A stretch of 64,000 bases of DNA from PALSA-607 sp036510735 (lineage in GTDB: Bacteria > Actinomycetota > Actinomycetes > Acidothermales > Acidothermaceae). Location of the stretch: NCBI GenBank assembly GCA_036510735.1, contig DATCDK010000240.1, forward strand, positions 1-64,000. The letters run 5' to 3'. Shown one piece after another: positions 7,733-16,112 of the stretch. The notes under the pieces are model-generated. The model searched no databases. It saw only the letters and a list, made by a program, of their open reading frames with translations, and was not told where the DNA came from. The translations under genes were made by a program, and so were the position numbers. The stretch's first letter is position 1. Each line of letters starts with the position of its first letter.

Positions 7733-8752
7733 TCACAGGCCTCGCTTCGCGAGGATGGCGTCGAGCCGTGGATAAACCCGCCGGGCATTGCCGGAGAACA
7801 CCGCATCCTTCACCGTGGACGAGACGTCGAGCGCATCGATGTAGCGCTTGGTGTCGTCGAAGTAGTGCCCAGTTTCGGGATCGATGCCGCGGACCGCGCC
7901 GACCATCTCCGAGCCGAACAAGATGTTCTTCGGGTCGATCACCTCGAAGAGCAGGTCGATGCCGGGCTGGTGGTAGACGCAAGTGTCGAAGTACACGTTC
8001 TTCATGATGTGCTCGGAGAGTGGCGGCTTGCTGAGCATGTCGGCCAGGCCGCGGTACCGGCCCCAGTGGTAGGGAACGGCCCCGCCGCCATGGGGGATCA
8101 CAAAGCGCAGTGCTGGAAAGTCTGAGAATAGGTCGCCCTGCAGAAACTGCATGAACGCCGTCGTATCGGCATTGATGTAGTGGGCACCGGTCGCGTGGAA
8201 GTTCGGATTGCAGCTCCCCGAAACGTGCACCATCGCCGGCACATCGAGTTCGACCATCTTCTCGTAGAACGGGTACCACGACTTGTCGATCAGAGGCGCC
8301 GAGTTCCACAACCCACCGCTCGGGTCGGGATTGAGATTGCAGCCGACAAAGCCCAACTCGGTGACACACCGCTCGAGTTCGGCAATCGAGTGTTCGATCG
8401 GAACTCCGGGTGACTGCGGCAGTTGGCATACACCGACGAACGTATTCGGATAGAGATCGGCCACTCGCTTGATGAGGTCGTTACACGCTCTGCTCCAGGC
8501 CATGCTGACCGATTCGTCGCCGATGTGGTGCGCCATCGTCGATGCGCGCGGGGAGAAGATCGTCATGTCCGCGCCGCGTTCGGTGAGTAGGCGCAGCTGA
8601 TTCTTTTCGATCGTCTCCTGGATCTCCGCATCCGAGATGCTCGGATACAGGGGCGCAGGGGTACCTGCGTCGTAGGCGGCGACCTGGGCGTCGCGCCACG
8701 CGCTGTGTGCATCGGGCGCCGTCGTGTAGTGGCCGTGGCAGTCAATGATCAC
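7733..8752 (-). CDS. ligJ: 4-oxalomesaconate hydratase
   Basis: This 339-residue member of the amidohydrolase (COG2159-like) group hydrates 4-oxalomesaconate to 4-carboxy-4-hydroxy-2-oxoadipate. It begins at GTG 8752 with MIIDCHGHYTTAP, whose HxH is the metal-binding motif. Further family segments are TIFSPRASTMAHHIGDE, GCNLNPDPSGG, HVSGSCNPNFHATGAHYINADTTAFMQ, VIPHGGGAVPYHWGRYRG and LFGSEMVGAVRGIDP. The size matches the 341-residue Sphingobium LigJ. The start overlaps the stop of the preceding dehydrogenase gene by 4 bp (GTGA). Confidence 0.93.
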   Translation of the reverse strand: MIIDCHGHYTTAPDAHSAWRDAQVAAYDAGTPAPLYPSISDAEIQETIEKNQLRLLTERGADMTIFSPRASTMAHHIGDESVSMAWSRACNDLIKRVADLYPNTFVGVCQLPQSPGVPIEHSIAELERCVTELGFVGCNLNPDPSGGLWNSAPLIDKSWYPFYEKMVELDVPAMVHVSGSCNPNFHATGAHYINADTTAFMQFLQGDLFSDFPALRFVIPHGGGAVPYHWGRYRGLADMLSKPPLSEHIMKNVYFDTCVYHQPGIDLLFEVIDPKNILFGSEMVGAVRGIDPETGHYFDDTKRYIDALDVSSTVKDAVFSGNARRVYPRLDAILAKRGL

Positions 8753-9615
8753 GTTCGCGCCGCCCGAATCGCGTCAAGGAGGCTGCCCAGATCATCGGCG
8801 CCAAGGGCGTCGCGCTGGTCGCTAGCCCAGGCTTGCCGACGCGCCGTCGCTGTCGCCATCAGCGCGTCGACGTCAGCGTCTCTTACTGTCGACGCGGCCT
8901 CCGTCATCTCCTCAGACCGCCGTTCGCCGTGCTCGATGGAGCGCCGGATCATGTACTCAGCGAGCTCGGCCCAGTCGGCGGCCGGCAGGAGGTTCGACAA
9001 CGAATCGAGCACCGGCTTCTCGACGCCCCACATGCGTGCAGTGAGCATCGACTCCATCAGCAACGCCTCGAGGCCTTTCACGACAACCGACCGGCAGAGC
9101 TTGGTAGCCGAAGCGGGTCCGACAGTTGGCGCGAAGAACTCGACGCCGGAAAATCCCAGACTGCGGGCCGTCTCGACGAACTCGCTCGCATGTGGACCGC
9201 CGAGCAGGATCGGCGAACCGATGCGCTTGGGATGGATCGGCGACAGAACCGCAGCCTCGACGTATCGCCCGCCCACCTCATCGATCAGCGAAGCTGCTTC
9301 CTGCTTTTGTCCCGGCGATGCCGAGTTCAGGTCGAGAAACCACGTGCCAGTGGTGAGAGCCGCTGCCACGTCACGTGCCGCGTAGAGATCGTTCGCTGCG
9401 GTGACCGCGCTGATCACGAGGTCGGCTGATTGCACCGCATCGACGGCATCGGTCGCGACTCGAACCGGCAACTCGCTCGCGTTGCGGGCGGCCCGGCTGT
9501 CAGGATCGCCGAACGCGGTATCCCAGGCCGACAGGGTGGCTCCGGTGCCGCCGTCGGCGAGATCCTCGGCGAGGACGCGGCCGACTTCCCCGAGGCCGAT
9601 CAGCGCAATATTCAT
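8749..9615 (-). CDS. NAD(P)-binding dehydrogenase of the 3-hydroxyisobutyrate type with DUF1932 C-terminus
   Basis: This 288-residue protein has an N-terminal Rossmann fold (MNIALIGLGEVGRVLAEDL, GxGxxG at residues 7-12). Its C-terminal helical domain matches the DUF1932 group of beta-hydroxyacid-dehydrogenase-like proteins (ATKLCRSVVVKGLEALLMESM). Start ATG 9615 places the Rossmann motif at the N-terminus; an in-frame GTG at 9627 is possible. It sits inside the lig operon between ligU and ligJ, coupled to ligJ by a 4-bp overlap. No step of the textbook 4,5-cleavage pathway needs a second dehydrogenase once LigC is present, so its substrate is unknown. It might reduce a keto intermediate such as oxalomesaconate or handle a side product. 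Confidence 0.85.
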   Translation of the reverse strand: MNIALIGLGEVGRVLAEDLADGGTGATLSAWDTAFGDPDSRAARNASELPVRVATDAVDAVQSADLVISAVTAANDLYAARDVAAALTTGTWFLDLNSASPGQKQEAASLIDEVGGRYVEAAVLSPIHPKRIGSPILLGGPHASEFVETARSLGFSGVEFFAPTVGPASATKLCRSVVVKGLEALLMESMLTARMWGVEKPVLDSLSNLLPAADWAELAEYMIRRSIEHGERRSEEMTEAASTVRDADVDALMATATARRQAWASDQRDALGADDLGSLLDAIRAART

Positions 9616-9637
9616 CGGCCCGCCCACAGTGCAGTTT

Positions 9638-10723
9638 TCATGGGCCTGCCCACACTAACTCGGGTATGAATACCTCGCCGCGCATCAACAACCGCGCCGT
9701 CCGCAGCAGCGCCGCCTGCTTCACGACGACGGCGCCATCGACGATCTCGACGTCCATCGTGACGGTGAAGAAGCCGGTCGGATGCTCGATCTCGACCTCG
9801 GCCGGATCGTTGATCTTGGCGACCTCGGCGGCAACCGACCCGGGCACCAAGCAAGCCGTCGCAACCGAGACCGCGCCGAAGACGCCGATCGCCTCGTGTA
9901 CGCGGTGCGGGATCAACGTGCGGGTGTCAACGGCGCCGCCGTGTTGCGGAGTCGAGACGAGTGTCATCTTCGGCACCGTCTTGTTGGTGACATCGCCGAG
10001 ATTCATCATCGGCCCGACGGCTAGCCGGATATCCTCGATACGCCGCAGCACGTCGAGATTTGCTTCGATCTCACTCGGGCTCTCGTGGCCGATCAGGCCC
10101 AGATCATCGGCCTTGATGCAGACGACGGGCATTCCGTTGTCGATACAGGTGACCCTGATGCCGTTGACCTCGTCGACCGCGTGGCCGGTCGGGAGCAGTG
10201 CCCCACAGGTCGAGCCGGCGACGTCGAGAAAGTCGATTGGTATCGGCGCGTGCGTTCCAGGCACTCCGTCGATCGCCGCCGTCCCGTCGTAGCGAACCTT
10301 GCCGGCCGGCGTCTGTACGTGAGCGATCGCCAATGTCTGGGTGTTTTCCATCCAGATCCGCACTGGCGTCACGTCGCCCGTCGCCTCGATCAACCCTTCC
10401 TCGAGCGCGAACGGGCCAATGCCAGCCAGCAGGTTCCCGCAGTTCTGATTGTCGGAGACGTCTGCGCGATCGGGCCAGACCTGCAAGAACAAGTAGTCGA
10501 CATCGGCGTTCTCACGCGCCGACTTTGCCACGACGGCAACCTTCGACGTCAGCGGATGGGCGCCACCCATGCCGTCGATCTCTCGTGGATCAGGTGATCC
10601 CATCGCGGCAAGCAGAACGGCGTCTCGAGTCTCGCGGTCGGCTGGCAGATCCTCGACGTGGAAGTACAGGCCCTTCGAGGTACCACCCCGAATCACCGAG
10701 CACCTGATCGCCGTCTGGCTCAT
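9638..10723 (-). CDS. ligU: 4-oxalomesaconate tautomerase (PrpF family)
   Basis: This 361-residue PrpF/diaminopimelate-epimerase-fold isomerase interconverts tautomers and positional isomers of 4-oxalomesaconate so that LigJ can act. Diagnostic PrpF sequence is IRCSVIRGGTSKGLYF at residues 6-21, then DGMGGAHPLTSKVAVV, the DNQNCGNLLAGIGPFA substrate loop and GDVTNKTVPKMTLVS. The true start is ATG 10723, overlapping the ligK stop by 4 bp (ATGA); the very Arg-rich extension upstream to 11146 is a shadow of ligK. It is followed 22 bp later by the DUF1932-type dehydrogenase. Confidence 0.9.
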   Translation of the reverse strand: MSQTAIRCSVIRGGTSKGLYFHVEDLPADRETRDAVLLAAMGSPDPREIDGMGGAHPLTSKVAVVAKSARENADVDYLFLQVWPDRADVSDNQNCGNLLAGIGPFALEEGLIEATGDVTPVRIWMENTQTLAIAHVQTPAGKVRYDGTAAIDGVPGTHAPIPIDFLDVAGSTCGALLPTGHAVDEVNGIRVTCIDNGMPVVCIKADDLGLIGHESPSEIEANLDVLRRIEDIRLAVGPMMNLGDVTNKTVPKMTLVSTPQHGGAVDTRTLIPHRVHEAIGVFGAVSVATACLVPGSVAAEVAKINDPAEVEIEHPTGFFTVTMDVEIVDGAVVVKQAALLRTARLLMRGEVFIPELVWAGP

Positions 10724-11406
10724 GAGTCTGTGCTCTCCACATAGCGAAGACCGCGCTCGGCAAGACGGTCGCGCATCTCGTAGATGTCGAGTCCGAGCTC
10801 GCCCGACTGCAGCCGGGCGCGCTTGGTGACCTCGTTCGCCTCGCGAGCGCGCGCCTTCTCCAGCACTGCCGCGGCGTCCGCGCGTGCCACCACCACTACG
10901 CCGTCGTCGTCGGCGACGATCACGTCGCCGGGACGAACATGCGCCCCTGTGCACACGATCGGTGTCTGTACGTTCGCCGGCGTCTCCTTGACGGTGCCCT
11001 GGGCCGAGATGGTTTTCGACCACACCGGAAAACCGATACGCGTCAGGAACGCGATATCGCGCACGCCTGCGTCGATGACCAACCCCCTGACGCCGTGCGC
11101 CATCAAGCTGGTGGCCAGCAGGTCGCCGAAATAGCCGTCCTCGCAAGGGCTGGTCGGCGTCACGACTAACAGGTCTCCAGGCTTGGCTTGCTCGACTGCC
11201 ACGTGGATAGCCCAGTTGTCACCGGGGGCGACCTCGCAGGTCAGCGCGTTGCCCGCCGCCTTGATCGGCCGGTAGATCGGTCGCAGGCGCGACGCCAACA
11301 AGCCAATGCGACCCTGCGCCTCGTGGATCGTCGCGACGCCGAGTTCCCCAAGGGCGTCGACGATCGCCAGGTCGGTGCGGGGAGTGTTGCGGACGACAAT
11401 CGCCAT
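10720..11406 (-). CDS. ligK: 4-carboxy-4-hydroxy-2-oxoadipate aldolase (HMG/CHA aldolase)
   Basis: This 228-residue RraA-like class II aldolase cleaves 4-carboxy-4-hydroxy-2-oxoadipate to pyruvate and oxaloacetate, the last step of the pathway, with a divalent metal. Visible family sequence includes GVATIHEAQGRIGLL, TCEVAPGDNWAIHVAVEQAKPGD and the active-site run GYFGDLLATSLMAHGVRGL followed by DAGVRD with the substrate-binding Arg-Asp. Start ATG 11406 is the first gene after an 87-bp gap behind pobA. That gap carries an inverted repeat, so ligK may head a separately regulated transcript. Confidence 0.92.
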   Translation of the reverse strand: MAIVVRNTPRTDLAIVDALGELGVATIHEAQGRIGLLASRLRPIYRPIKAAGNALTCEVAPGDNWAIHVAVEQAKPGDLLVVTPTSPCEDGYFGDLLATSLMAHGVRGLVIDAGVRDIAFLTRIGFPVWSKTISAQGTVKETPANVQTPIVCTGAHVRPGDVIVADDDGVVVVARADAAAVLEKARAREANEVTKRARLQSGELGLDIYEMRDRLAERGLRYVESTDS

Positions 11407-11449
11407 GAGGTCATTTCTTTCAGCGCGGTTGTGGTGAGACCAGAGTGTA

Positions 11450-11464
11450 TTCCGCTGAACGGAA
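11450..11464. promoter_or_regulatory. inverted repeat TTCCG-N5-CGGAA between pobA and ligK
   Basis: TTCCG-CTGAA-CGGAA is a perfect 5-bp-arm inverted repeat in the only sizeable gap (11407-11493) of the pobA-lig gene series, upstream of ligK on the minus strand. The adjacent 8 bp GGAATTCC (11465-11472) is itself palindromic. It fits a TTCC-N7-GGAA pattern also seen at 19989, 23542 and, with one mismatch, 19097. IclR-type operators often have GGAA/TTCC half-sites, so this may be an internal regulated promoter element. This is inference from pattern and position. Confidence 0.5.
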
Positions 11465-11493
11465 GGAATTCCGTGTCGGTGTAGGCCTGCGAA

Positions 11494-12678
11494 CTACCGG
11501 TAGAACCAGTCGTGCTCGTACGGGAGCCCGGTGTAGTTCTCCGCCAGCGCTGTGGCCATCGCTCGCGAGGTGACGACGTAGTTGAGTTGTGAGAGGGCAA
11601 GCGCTTCGTCGAACGGATCGTCCTCTGGTGACTTGTGGAGCGTGGTGGTCATCCACCACGAGAAGTGGGTCGCTCGCCAGACCCTGCGGCCCGCGGTCTC
11701 GGAGTACTCCGCGAGCAAATCCTCGCGGCCTGCGGCGTAGTAACCGCCGAGGGCACGGGCGAGCAGCCGGACGTCGGCGATCGCAAGGTTCATTCCCTTT
11801 GCGCCGGTCGGCGGGACGATGTGCGCGGCGTCGCCGGCCAAGTAGAGACGTTCGTACTGCATCGGGGTTGCGACAAAACTGCGCATCGGCGTGATGCCTT
11901 TGCTCACGATCGGACCTTCGGTGAGGGCAAAGCCCGAGTCGTCAGCCAACCGGGTGTGCAGCTCGGCCCAGATCCGATCGTCGGACCACTCCTCGAGCGA
12001 CTCATCTGGGGCGACCTGCAAGTACATCCGGGTCACTGTTGGCGACCGCATGCTGTGCAAGGCGAATCCGTTTGCGTGACGTGCGTAGATGAGTTCGGCC
12101 GACGACGGTGGGGCCTCGGCGAGGATGCCAAGCCAAGCAAACGGGTAGCTTCGTTCGTAAGCAGTGAGGTTCGGTACGTAGCCGCGGCTGATGCCGTGGA
12201 ACCCGTCGGTGCCGATCACGAAGTCGCACGCGACGCTCTGGCGATTGCCCTGATGCTCGAAGGTGACCCTCGGCTGCGCGGAGTCCAGAGCCTCCAACGC
12301 GACGTCACTGACCTCGAATCGCAGGTCAGCGCCGTTCGCGATACGCGCTGCGATGAGGTCTTTGACCACCTCCTGCTGCCCGTACACCGTCACGTTGCGG
12401 CCGGTGAGTTCGACGAAGTCGAGTCGGTGGGTCTTTAACCCGAAGCGCAGATTCGTCCCATCGTGCGGAAGTCCTTCGGCATCCATCCGAGCTCCGACAC
12501 CGGCTTCGCGCAGTGTCTGCGCGCTGCCATGCTCGAGTACGCCGGCCCGCACGCGCTGCTCGACATACTCACGATCGCGCTGCTCCAGCACCACCGACTC
12601 GATGCCCTGCGCTTCGAGCAGTCTCGCCAGCAACAGCCCAGCCGGCCCGGCACCAACAATGCCAACTTGGGTACGCAT
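11494..12678 (-). CDS. pobA: 4-hydroxybenzoate 3-monooxygenase
   Basis: This 394-residue flavoprotein hydroxylase converts 4-hydroxybenzoate, O2 and NAD(P)H to protocatechuate. The size equals the Pseudomonas enzyme. FAD motifs are GAGPAG near residue 9, GTDGFHGISR in the middle and YLAGDAAHIVPPTGAKGMNLAIAD near 280. The substrate-activating tyrosines are retained in SAELIYARH and in AENYTGLPY. The start ATG 12678 shares one base with the stop of the aldehyde dehydrogenase (TGATG), which indicates coupling; the ORF extension to 12720 is rejected for that reason. It supplies protocatechuate to the downstream lig genes. Confidence 0.94.
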   Translation of the reverse strand: MRTQVGIVGAGPAGLLLARLLEAQGIESVVLEQRDREYVEQRVRAGVLEHGSAQTLREAGVGARMDAEGLPHDGTNLRFGLKTHRLDFVELTGRNVTVYGQQEVVKDLIAARIANGADLRFEVSDVALEALDSAQPRVTFEHQGNRQSVACDFVIGTDGFHGISRGYVPNLTAYERSYPFAWLGILAEAPPSSAELIYARHANGFALHSMRSPTVTRMYLQVAPDESLEEWSDDRIWAELHTRLADDSGFALTEGPIVSKGITPMRSFVATPMQYERLYLAGDAAHIVPPTGAKGMNLAIADVRLLARALGGYYAAGREDLLAEYSETAGRRVWRATHFSWWMTTTLHKSPEDDPFDEALALSQLNYVVTSRAMATALAENYTGLPYEHDWFYR

Positions 12679-14183
12679 CAGAACGGGAAGGCTCTCGGCT
12701 CGCTCCGCGATGTTATCCATTGAAGGTCGCAGAACTCTTCCGCCGCAAAGCCGACCCCGAACCGACCCCAGCCGCTGTCCTTCATGCCGCCGAACGGCAT
12801 CTGTGGCTCGTCGTTCACGGTCTGGTCATTCACATGAATGATCCCTGCGTCGAGCGCGCGCGCCACAACCATGCCTTCTTCGACAGTGGCGGCCAGCACC
12901 GCCGCGCATAGCCCGAACCGCGACTCATTGGTCCGCCGGATTGCATCGGCTGCGTCATCGACAACGTCGATGATCACGACGGGGCCGAAGGTTTCATCTA
13001 GTGAGAGTTCAGCCTCCGGCGGCACGTCCGCGAGGATCGTCGGCGGGTAGCACGGTGGGCTTGCGACTCCGCCGGCGAGCACGCGGGCTCCAAGCGCGAC
13101 GGCTTCCTCGACCCGCCGGGTGATGAGCGACAACGCCCACCTGCTGATCAGCGGGCCGATGACGGTATGTGGATCGCGGGGGTCGCCCACAGGCAACTCC
13201 GCGACCCGCGCCACGAGGCGTTGCGTGAACTGTTGCGCAATAGACCGCTCGACCAGTATTCGCCGTACGCACATACAGATTTGGCCCTGGTGAACGAAGG
13301 CACCGTACGCCGCGGCTTCGACTGCGTATTGCAAGTCGGCACCCGCGAGCACGATCAGCGGATTCTGCCCACTGAGCTGAAGAACCACGCGCTTGAGGTT
13401 GCGCCCAGCTGCCTCTGCGAGTCGACGACCGGTAGCAGTCGACCCGGTGAAGTTGATTCTGCGTACCAGCGGATTGGTGATCAATTCATCGCCGATCCCG
13501 CCAGCTTCGCCAGGCGCGTGCGTGACTACGTTGAGAACGCCCGCCGGCAATCCGGCGTCCTCGAAGAGCTGCGCCCAAAAGGTGCCGCCCGTCGATGGGG
13601 ATTCCTCCGACGGCTTTAGCACCACGGTGTTGCCGAGTGCGAGCGGGCCAGCGATTGCGCGCCCCGCGAGCGTCAGCGACGCGTTCCACGGCGCGATTGC
13701 GCCGACCACGCCAACCGGTCTGCGCGTCGCTATCGCGTGCGTTCCGGGTACGTCTGACGGCAAGACTTGACCGGACGGCGAGTGCGCCAGGTTCGCGACC
13801 TGACGCAACAGCGACACCGCGAACTCGATCTGAATGTTGGCAAAATGCCGGCCGCATCCGGTTTCGACCGCGAGCTCGGCCACGACCGCAGGTCTGCGCC
13901 GCGAAAGGTCGTCGGCGGCGCGCAGGAACACCCTCTTTCGATCGTTGGGCGTCGTGGCCGCCCACGCCGGAAAGGCGTTGTGTGCCGCCTCGATAGCACG
14001 TCGCGCGTCATCGCTATCGCCGGCAGCAGCGGAAGCGATGACGGCGCCGTCCCATGGGCTGATGCTTTCGTATTCGCGACCACTGACGGAGTCGCACCAC
14101 TGTCCGTCGATGTAGTGGCGAAGCCGCCTCGGCGGGTTGGACGGGCTGGCCGGAGGCTGCGTACTAACCGTGCTCGCTGACAA
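12678..14183 (-). CDS. aryl-aldehyde (vanillin/4-hydroxybenzaldehyde-type) dehydrogenase with altered general-base motif
   Basis: This is a 501-residue ALDH-superfamily protein. By position directly upstream of pobA it would oxidise 4-hydroxybenzaldehyde from HCHL to 4-hydroxybenzoate. NAD-binding and catalytic segments are APWN (164-167), FTGSTATGR (245-253), the nucleophile Cys303 in HQGQICM, and ETFGPV. The normally invariant LELGGK motif reads LQLSGQ (268-273): the general base Glu is Gln269 (codon CAG at 13377-13379) and the Lys is Gln273. Related ALDHs at 20118 and 43124 keep the Glu. The start is TTG 14183, supported by GGGAGG 5 bases upstream. It overlaps the livM end by 20 bp. Confidence 0.85.
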   Translation of the reverse strand: MSASTVSTQPPASPSNPPRRLRHYIDGQWCDSVSGREYESISPWDGAVIASAAAGDSDDARRAIEAAHNAFPAWAATTPNDRKRVFLRAADDLSRRRPAVVAELAVETGCGRHFANIQIEFAVSLLRQVANLAHSPSGQVLPSDVPGTHAIATRRPVGVVGAIAPWNASLTLAGRAIAGPLALGNTVVLKPSEESPSTGGTFWAQLFEDAGLPAGVLNVVTHAPGEAGGIGDELITNPLVRRINFTGSTATGRRLAEAAGRNLKRVVLQLSGQNPLIVLAGADLQYAVEAAAYGAFVHQGQICMCVRRILVERSIAQQFTQRLVARVAELPVGDPRDPHTVIGPLISRWALSLITRRVEEAVALGARVLAGGVASPPCYPPTILADVPPEAELSLDETFGPVVIIDVVDDAADAIRRTNESRFGLCAAVLAATVEEGMVVARALDAGIIHVNDQTVNDEPQMPFGGMKDSGWGRFGVGFAAEEFCDLQWITSRSEPRAFPF

Positions 14184-15237
14184 CGCCGCCTCCCTCGTTC
14201 GCGATGACCGGTAGCTTCTCAGGTCGCGTGAGCCGATATCCGACGGGCAGCAGTTGGAAGTGCAGTCGATCGGTCAGCAGGCTCCACAGTCCTCTGGGCA
14301 GGAACAGTGCGAAGCCCATCGCGACCACACCAAGGCCGATGAGATACCAGGCGCCCTCGTCGGCAAAGTTGTATTGGATGACAAAGAACACGATGGCACC
14401 GATGATCGGCCCCTCGAAGGTGCCGAGGCCGCCGACGAGCACCATGAAGATCATGTACGCCGTGTACTGAACACCGAAGATCGACGTCGGCTGGATGAAC
14501 GACGTGTTGGCAAGGATTAGCGCACCGGCGGCCCCGCAGCCGAAGCCCGCGAGCACGAACAGCAAGAACCGCAGCGGCCGGACGCGGACACCAACCGATG
14601 CCGCGGCCTCCTCGTCGTCGCGAATCGCCTGCAACGCCGCTCCGGTTCGTCTGCGCAGCAGCAAGAAGACCGAACCGAGCAGCAGCACCATGAACGCCAG
14701 AGACAGCCAATAGGTGTAGTCGCGGCGGTCGGTGATCGAGTACCGGTTCAGGCCGTGGAGCGAGATGCCCGAGCCGCCGCCCATGCTGTGATCGAGGGTG
14801 ACGAGCAGGGCGAGCACTTCGGCGACGACCCACGTTCCGACCGCGAACTGTCCGCCGCGCAACGGCAGCACAAGGAGCGATTCGATCGCTGCCAGTGCCG
14901 CGGAGGCGAATGCCGCGATGACAACCGCCAGATACGGCGTCACGCCGTGCTGGGTCAAGAAGATGACGCTGTACGCGCCGAAACCGATGAACGCCTGTTG
15001 GCCGACAGAAACCATTCCGCCGTAGCCAGCAAGGGCATTCCACATGATGGCGAGGATCAGAAACGTAAACAGGCTCGTCAGTTGCTGCACTGCGTTTGCG
15101 CCCATCACTTCGGGCACCAGGAACAGCGCAACCACAAGCACAAGCGATACGACAGAGGCGACGGCCGAAGCGCGCGTCGATCGTCGGACGAGCCACCCAG
15201 AGCTGCTCCCTATCGGGCCGCCCCGCACGGTGGTCAT
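14164..15237 (-). CDS. livM: branched-chain-type ABC transporter permease (LivM family)
   Basis: This 357-residue integral membrane protein has multiple hydrophobic helices. Family motifs include the N-terminal AIMWNALAGYGGMVSVGQQAFIGFGAY and the cytoplasmic coupling segment ALQAIRDDEEAAASVGVRVRPLRFLLFVL, then VGGLGTFEGPIIGA. The start ATG 15237 overlaps the livH stop by 4 bp; the extension to 15393 lies inside livH. It forms the membrane channel with LivH. Context in an aromatic operon suggests import of an aromatic acid rather than an amino acid, as for several HAAT-family systems. Confidence 0.9.
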   Translation of the reverse strand: MTTVRGGPIGSSSGWLVRRSTRASAVASVVSLVLVVALFLVPEVMGANAVQQLTSLFTFLILAIMWNALAGYGGMVSVGQQAFIGFGAYSVIFLTQHGVTPYLAVVIAAFASAALAAIESLLVLPLRGGQFAVGTWVVAEVLALLVTLDHSMGGGSGISLHGLNRYSITDRRDYTYWLSLAFMVLLLGSVFLLLRRRTGAALQAIRDDEEAAASVGVRVRPLRFLLFVLAGFGCGAAGALILANTSFIQPTSIFGVQYTAYMIFMVLVGGLGTFEGPIIGAIVFFVIQYNFADEGAWYLIGLGVVAMGFALFLPRGLWSLLTDRLHFQLLPVGYRLTRPEKLPVIANEGGGVVSEHG

Positions 15238-16112
15238 CTCGCCGTGCTCCGGCTCGCGAGGATGCGTCCTCGAGGACTCGCAAGGACCGCGAGAAATACG
15301 AGGTGGCCAGCGAGGATCGAGTACCGCGGGTCGATATTGGCTCCGATCGTTTGCGCAATGCCCAGCACGATGCCGCCGCCCAGCGTTCCCCACAGCGAGC
15401 CGAGCCCGCCGATCACGACGGCTTCGAACGCGAAGATCAGCTGTGTCGGCCCGCTGGAGGGTTGAAACGTCGATCTAATGGCGAGAAACGCGCCGGCCAG
15501 CGTGGCAGTCGCCAGCGCGATCGCAGTGGCTTTGGCATATACCGACCACGCGGGGATGCCGACGAGCGCTGCAGTGTCGGGGTCGAGCGCCGTTGCGCGC
15601 ATCTCCCGCCCGAAGGGCGTGCGGCGCAGCGTCAGTTGTAAACCGCCCAGTACAACGACGGCGAGCACGAGCACGAGAAGGCCGATGTAGGGGACCGCAA
15701 GTCGCGAATTGATCACCCAGCTTTTGGTGGAGATCGTGCCGGCCTTCGCACCGAGCGAGCGAACATCCGGTGAGTAGGCCTGCAGCAGGCCGTTCTGGAT
15801 CACGATCGACAGACCGAACGTGGTCAGCAACGGGATTAACGGTCCGCCGCGCAGGCTGCGCGCCAGCACGCTGCGCTGCAGGACGTAGCCGAACGCGGCC
15901 ATGATCGGGAGCACCGGCAGGAGCGCGATGAACGGCGACACGTGGTAGGTGAACGAGACTTCCCACACCAGGAAGGCGCCGAGCACGGCGATGTCGCCGT
16001 GCGCGAGGTTGATGATCCGCATGACGCCGAACATGAGTGACAAGCCGCACGCAAACAATGCATAGAGGCCGCCGAGCAGCAGGCCCTGCACGACGGCGTT
16101 GACCCAACTCAT
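15234..16112 (-). CDS. livH: branched-chain-type ABC transporter permease (LivH family)
   Basis: This 292-residue permease with about eight hydrophobic segments starts at ATG 16112 (MSWVNAVVQGLLLGGLYALF), overlapping the livF stop by 4 bp. Family sequence includes GLSLMFGVMRIINLAHGDIAVLGAF, the coupling loop RTPFGREMRATALDPDTAALVGI and FEAVVIGGLGSLWGTLGGG. It pairs with LivM. The gene order K-G-F-H-M and uninterrupted 4-bp overlaps mark a single translationally coupled unit. Confidence 0.9.
   Translation of the reverse strand: MSWVNAVVQGLLLGGLYALFACGLSLMFGVMRIINLAHGDIAVLGAFLVWEVSFTYHVSPFIALLPVLPIMAAFGYVLQRSVLARSLRGGPLIPLLTTFGLSIVIQNGLLQAYSPDVRSLGAKAGTISTKSWVINSRLAVPYIGLLVLVLAVVVLGGLQLTLRRTPFGREMRATALDPDTAALVGIPAWSVYAKATAIALATATLAGAFLAIRSTFQPSSGPTQLIFAFEAVVIGGLGSLWGTLGGGIVLGIAQTIGANIDPRYSILAGHLVFLAVLASPRGRILASRSTAR

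Noticed and set aside
10724..11146. N-terminal extension of ligU
   Set aside because: The extension is a second frame of ligK, extremely Arg-rich. The PrpF family starts at the ATG at 10723, which overlaps the ligK stop in the usual ATGA fashion.
14219..15358. A 379-codon minus-strand ORF in another frame over livM
   Set aside because: Its composition is Arg/His/Ala-rich with no hydrophobic helices, whereas the livM frame encodes a typical permease.
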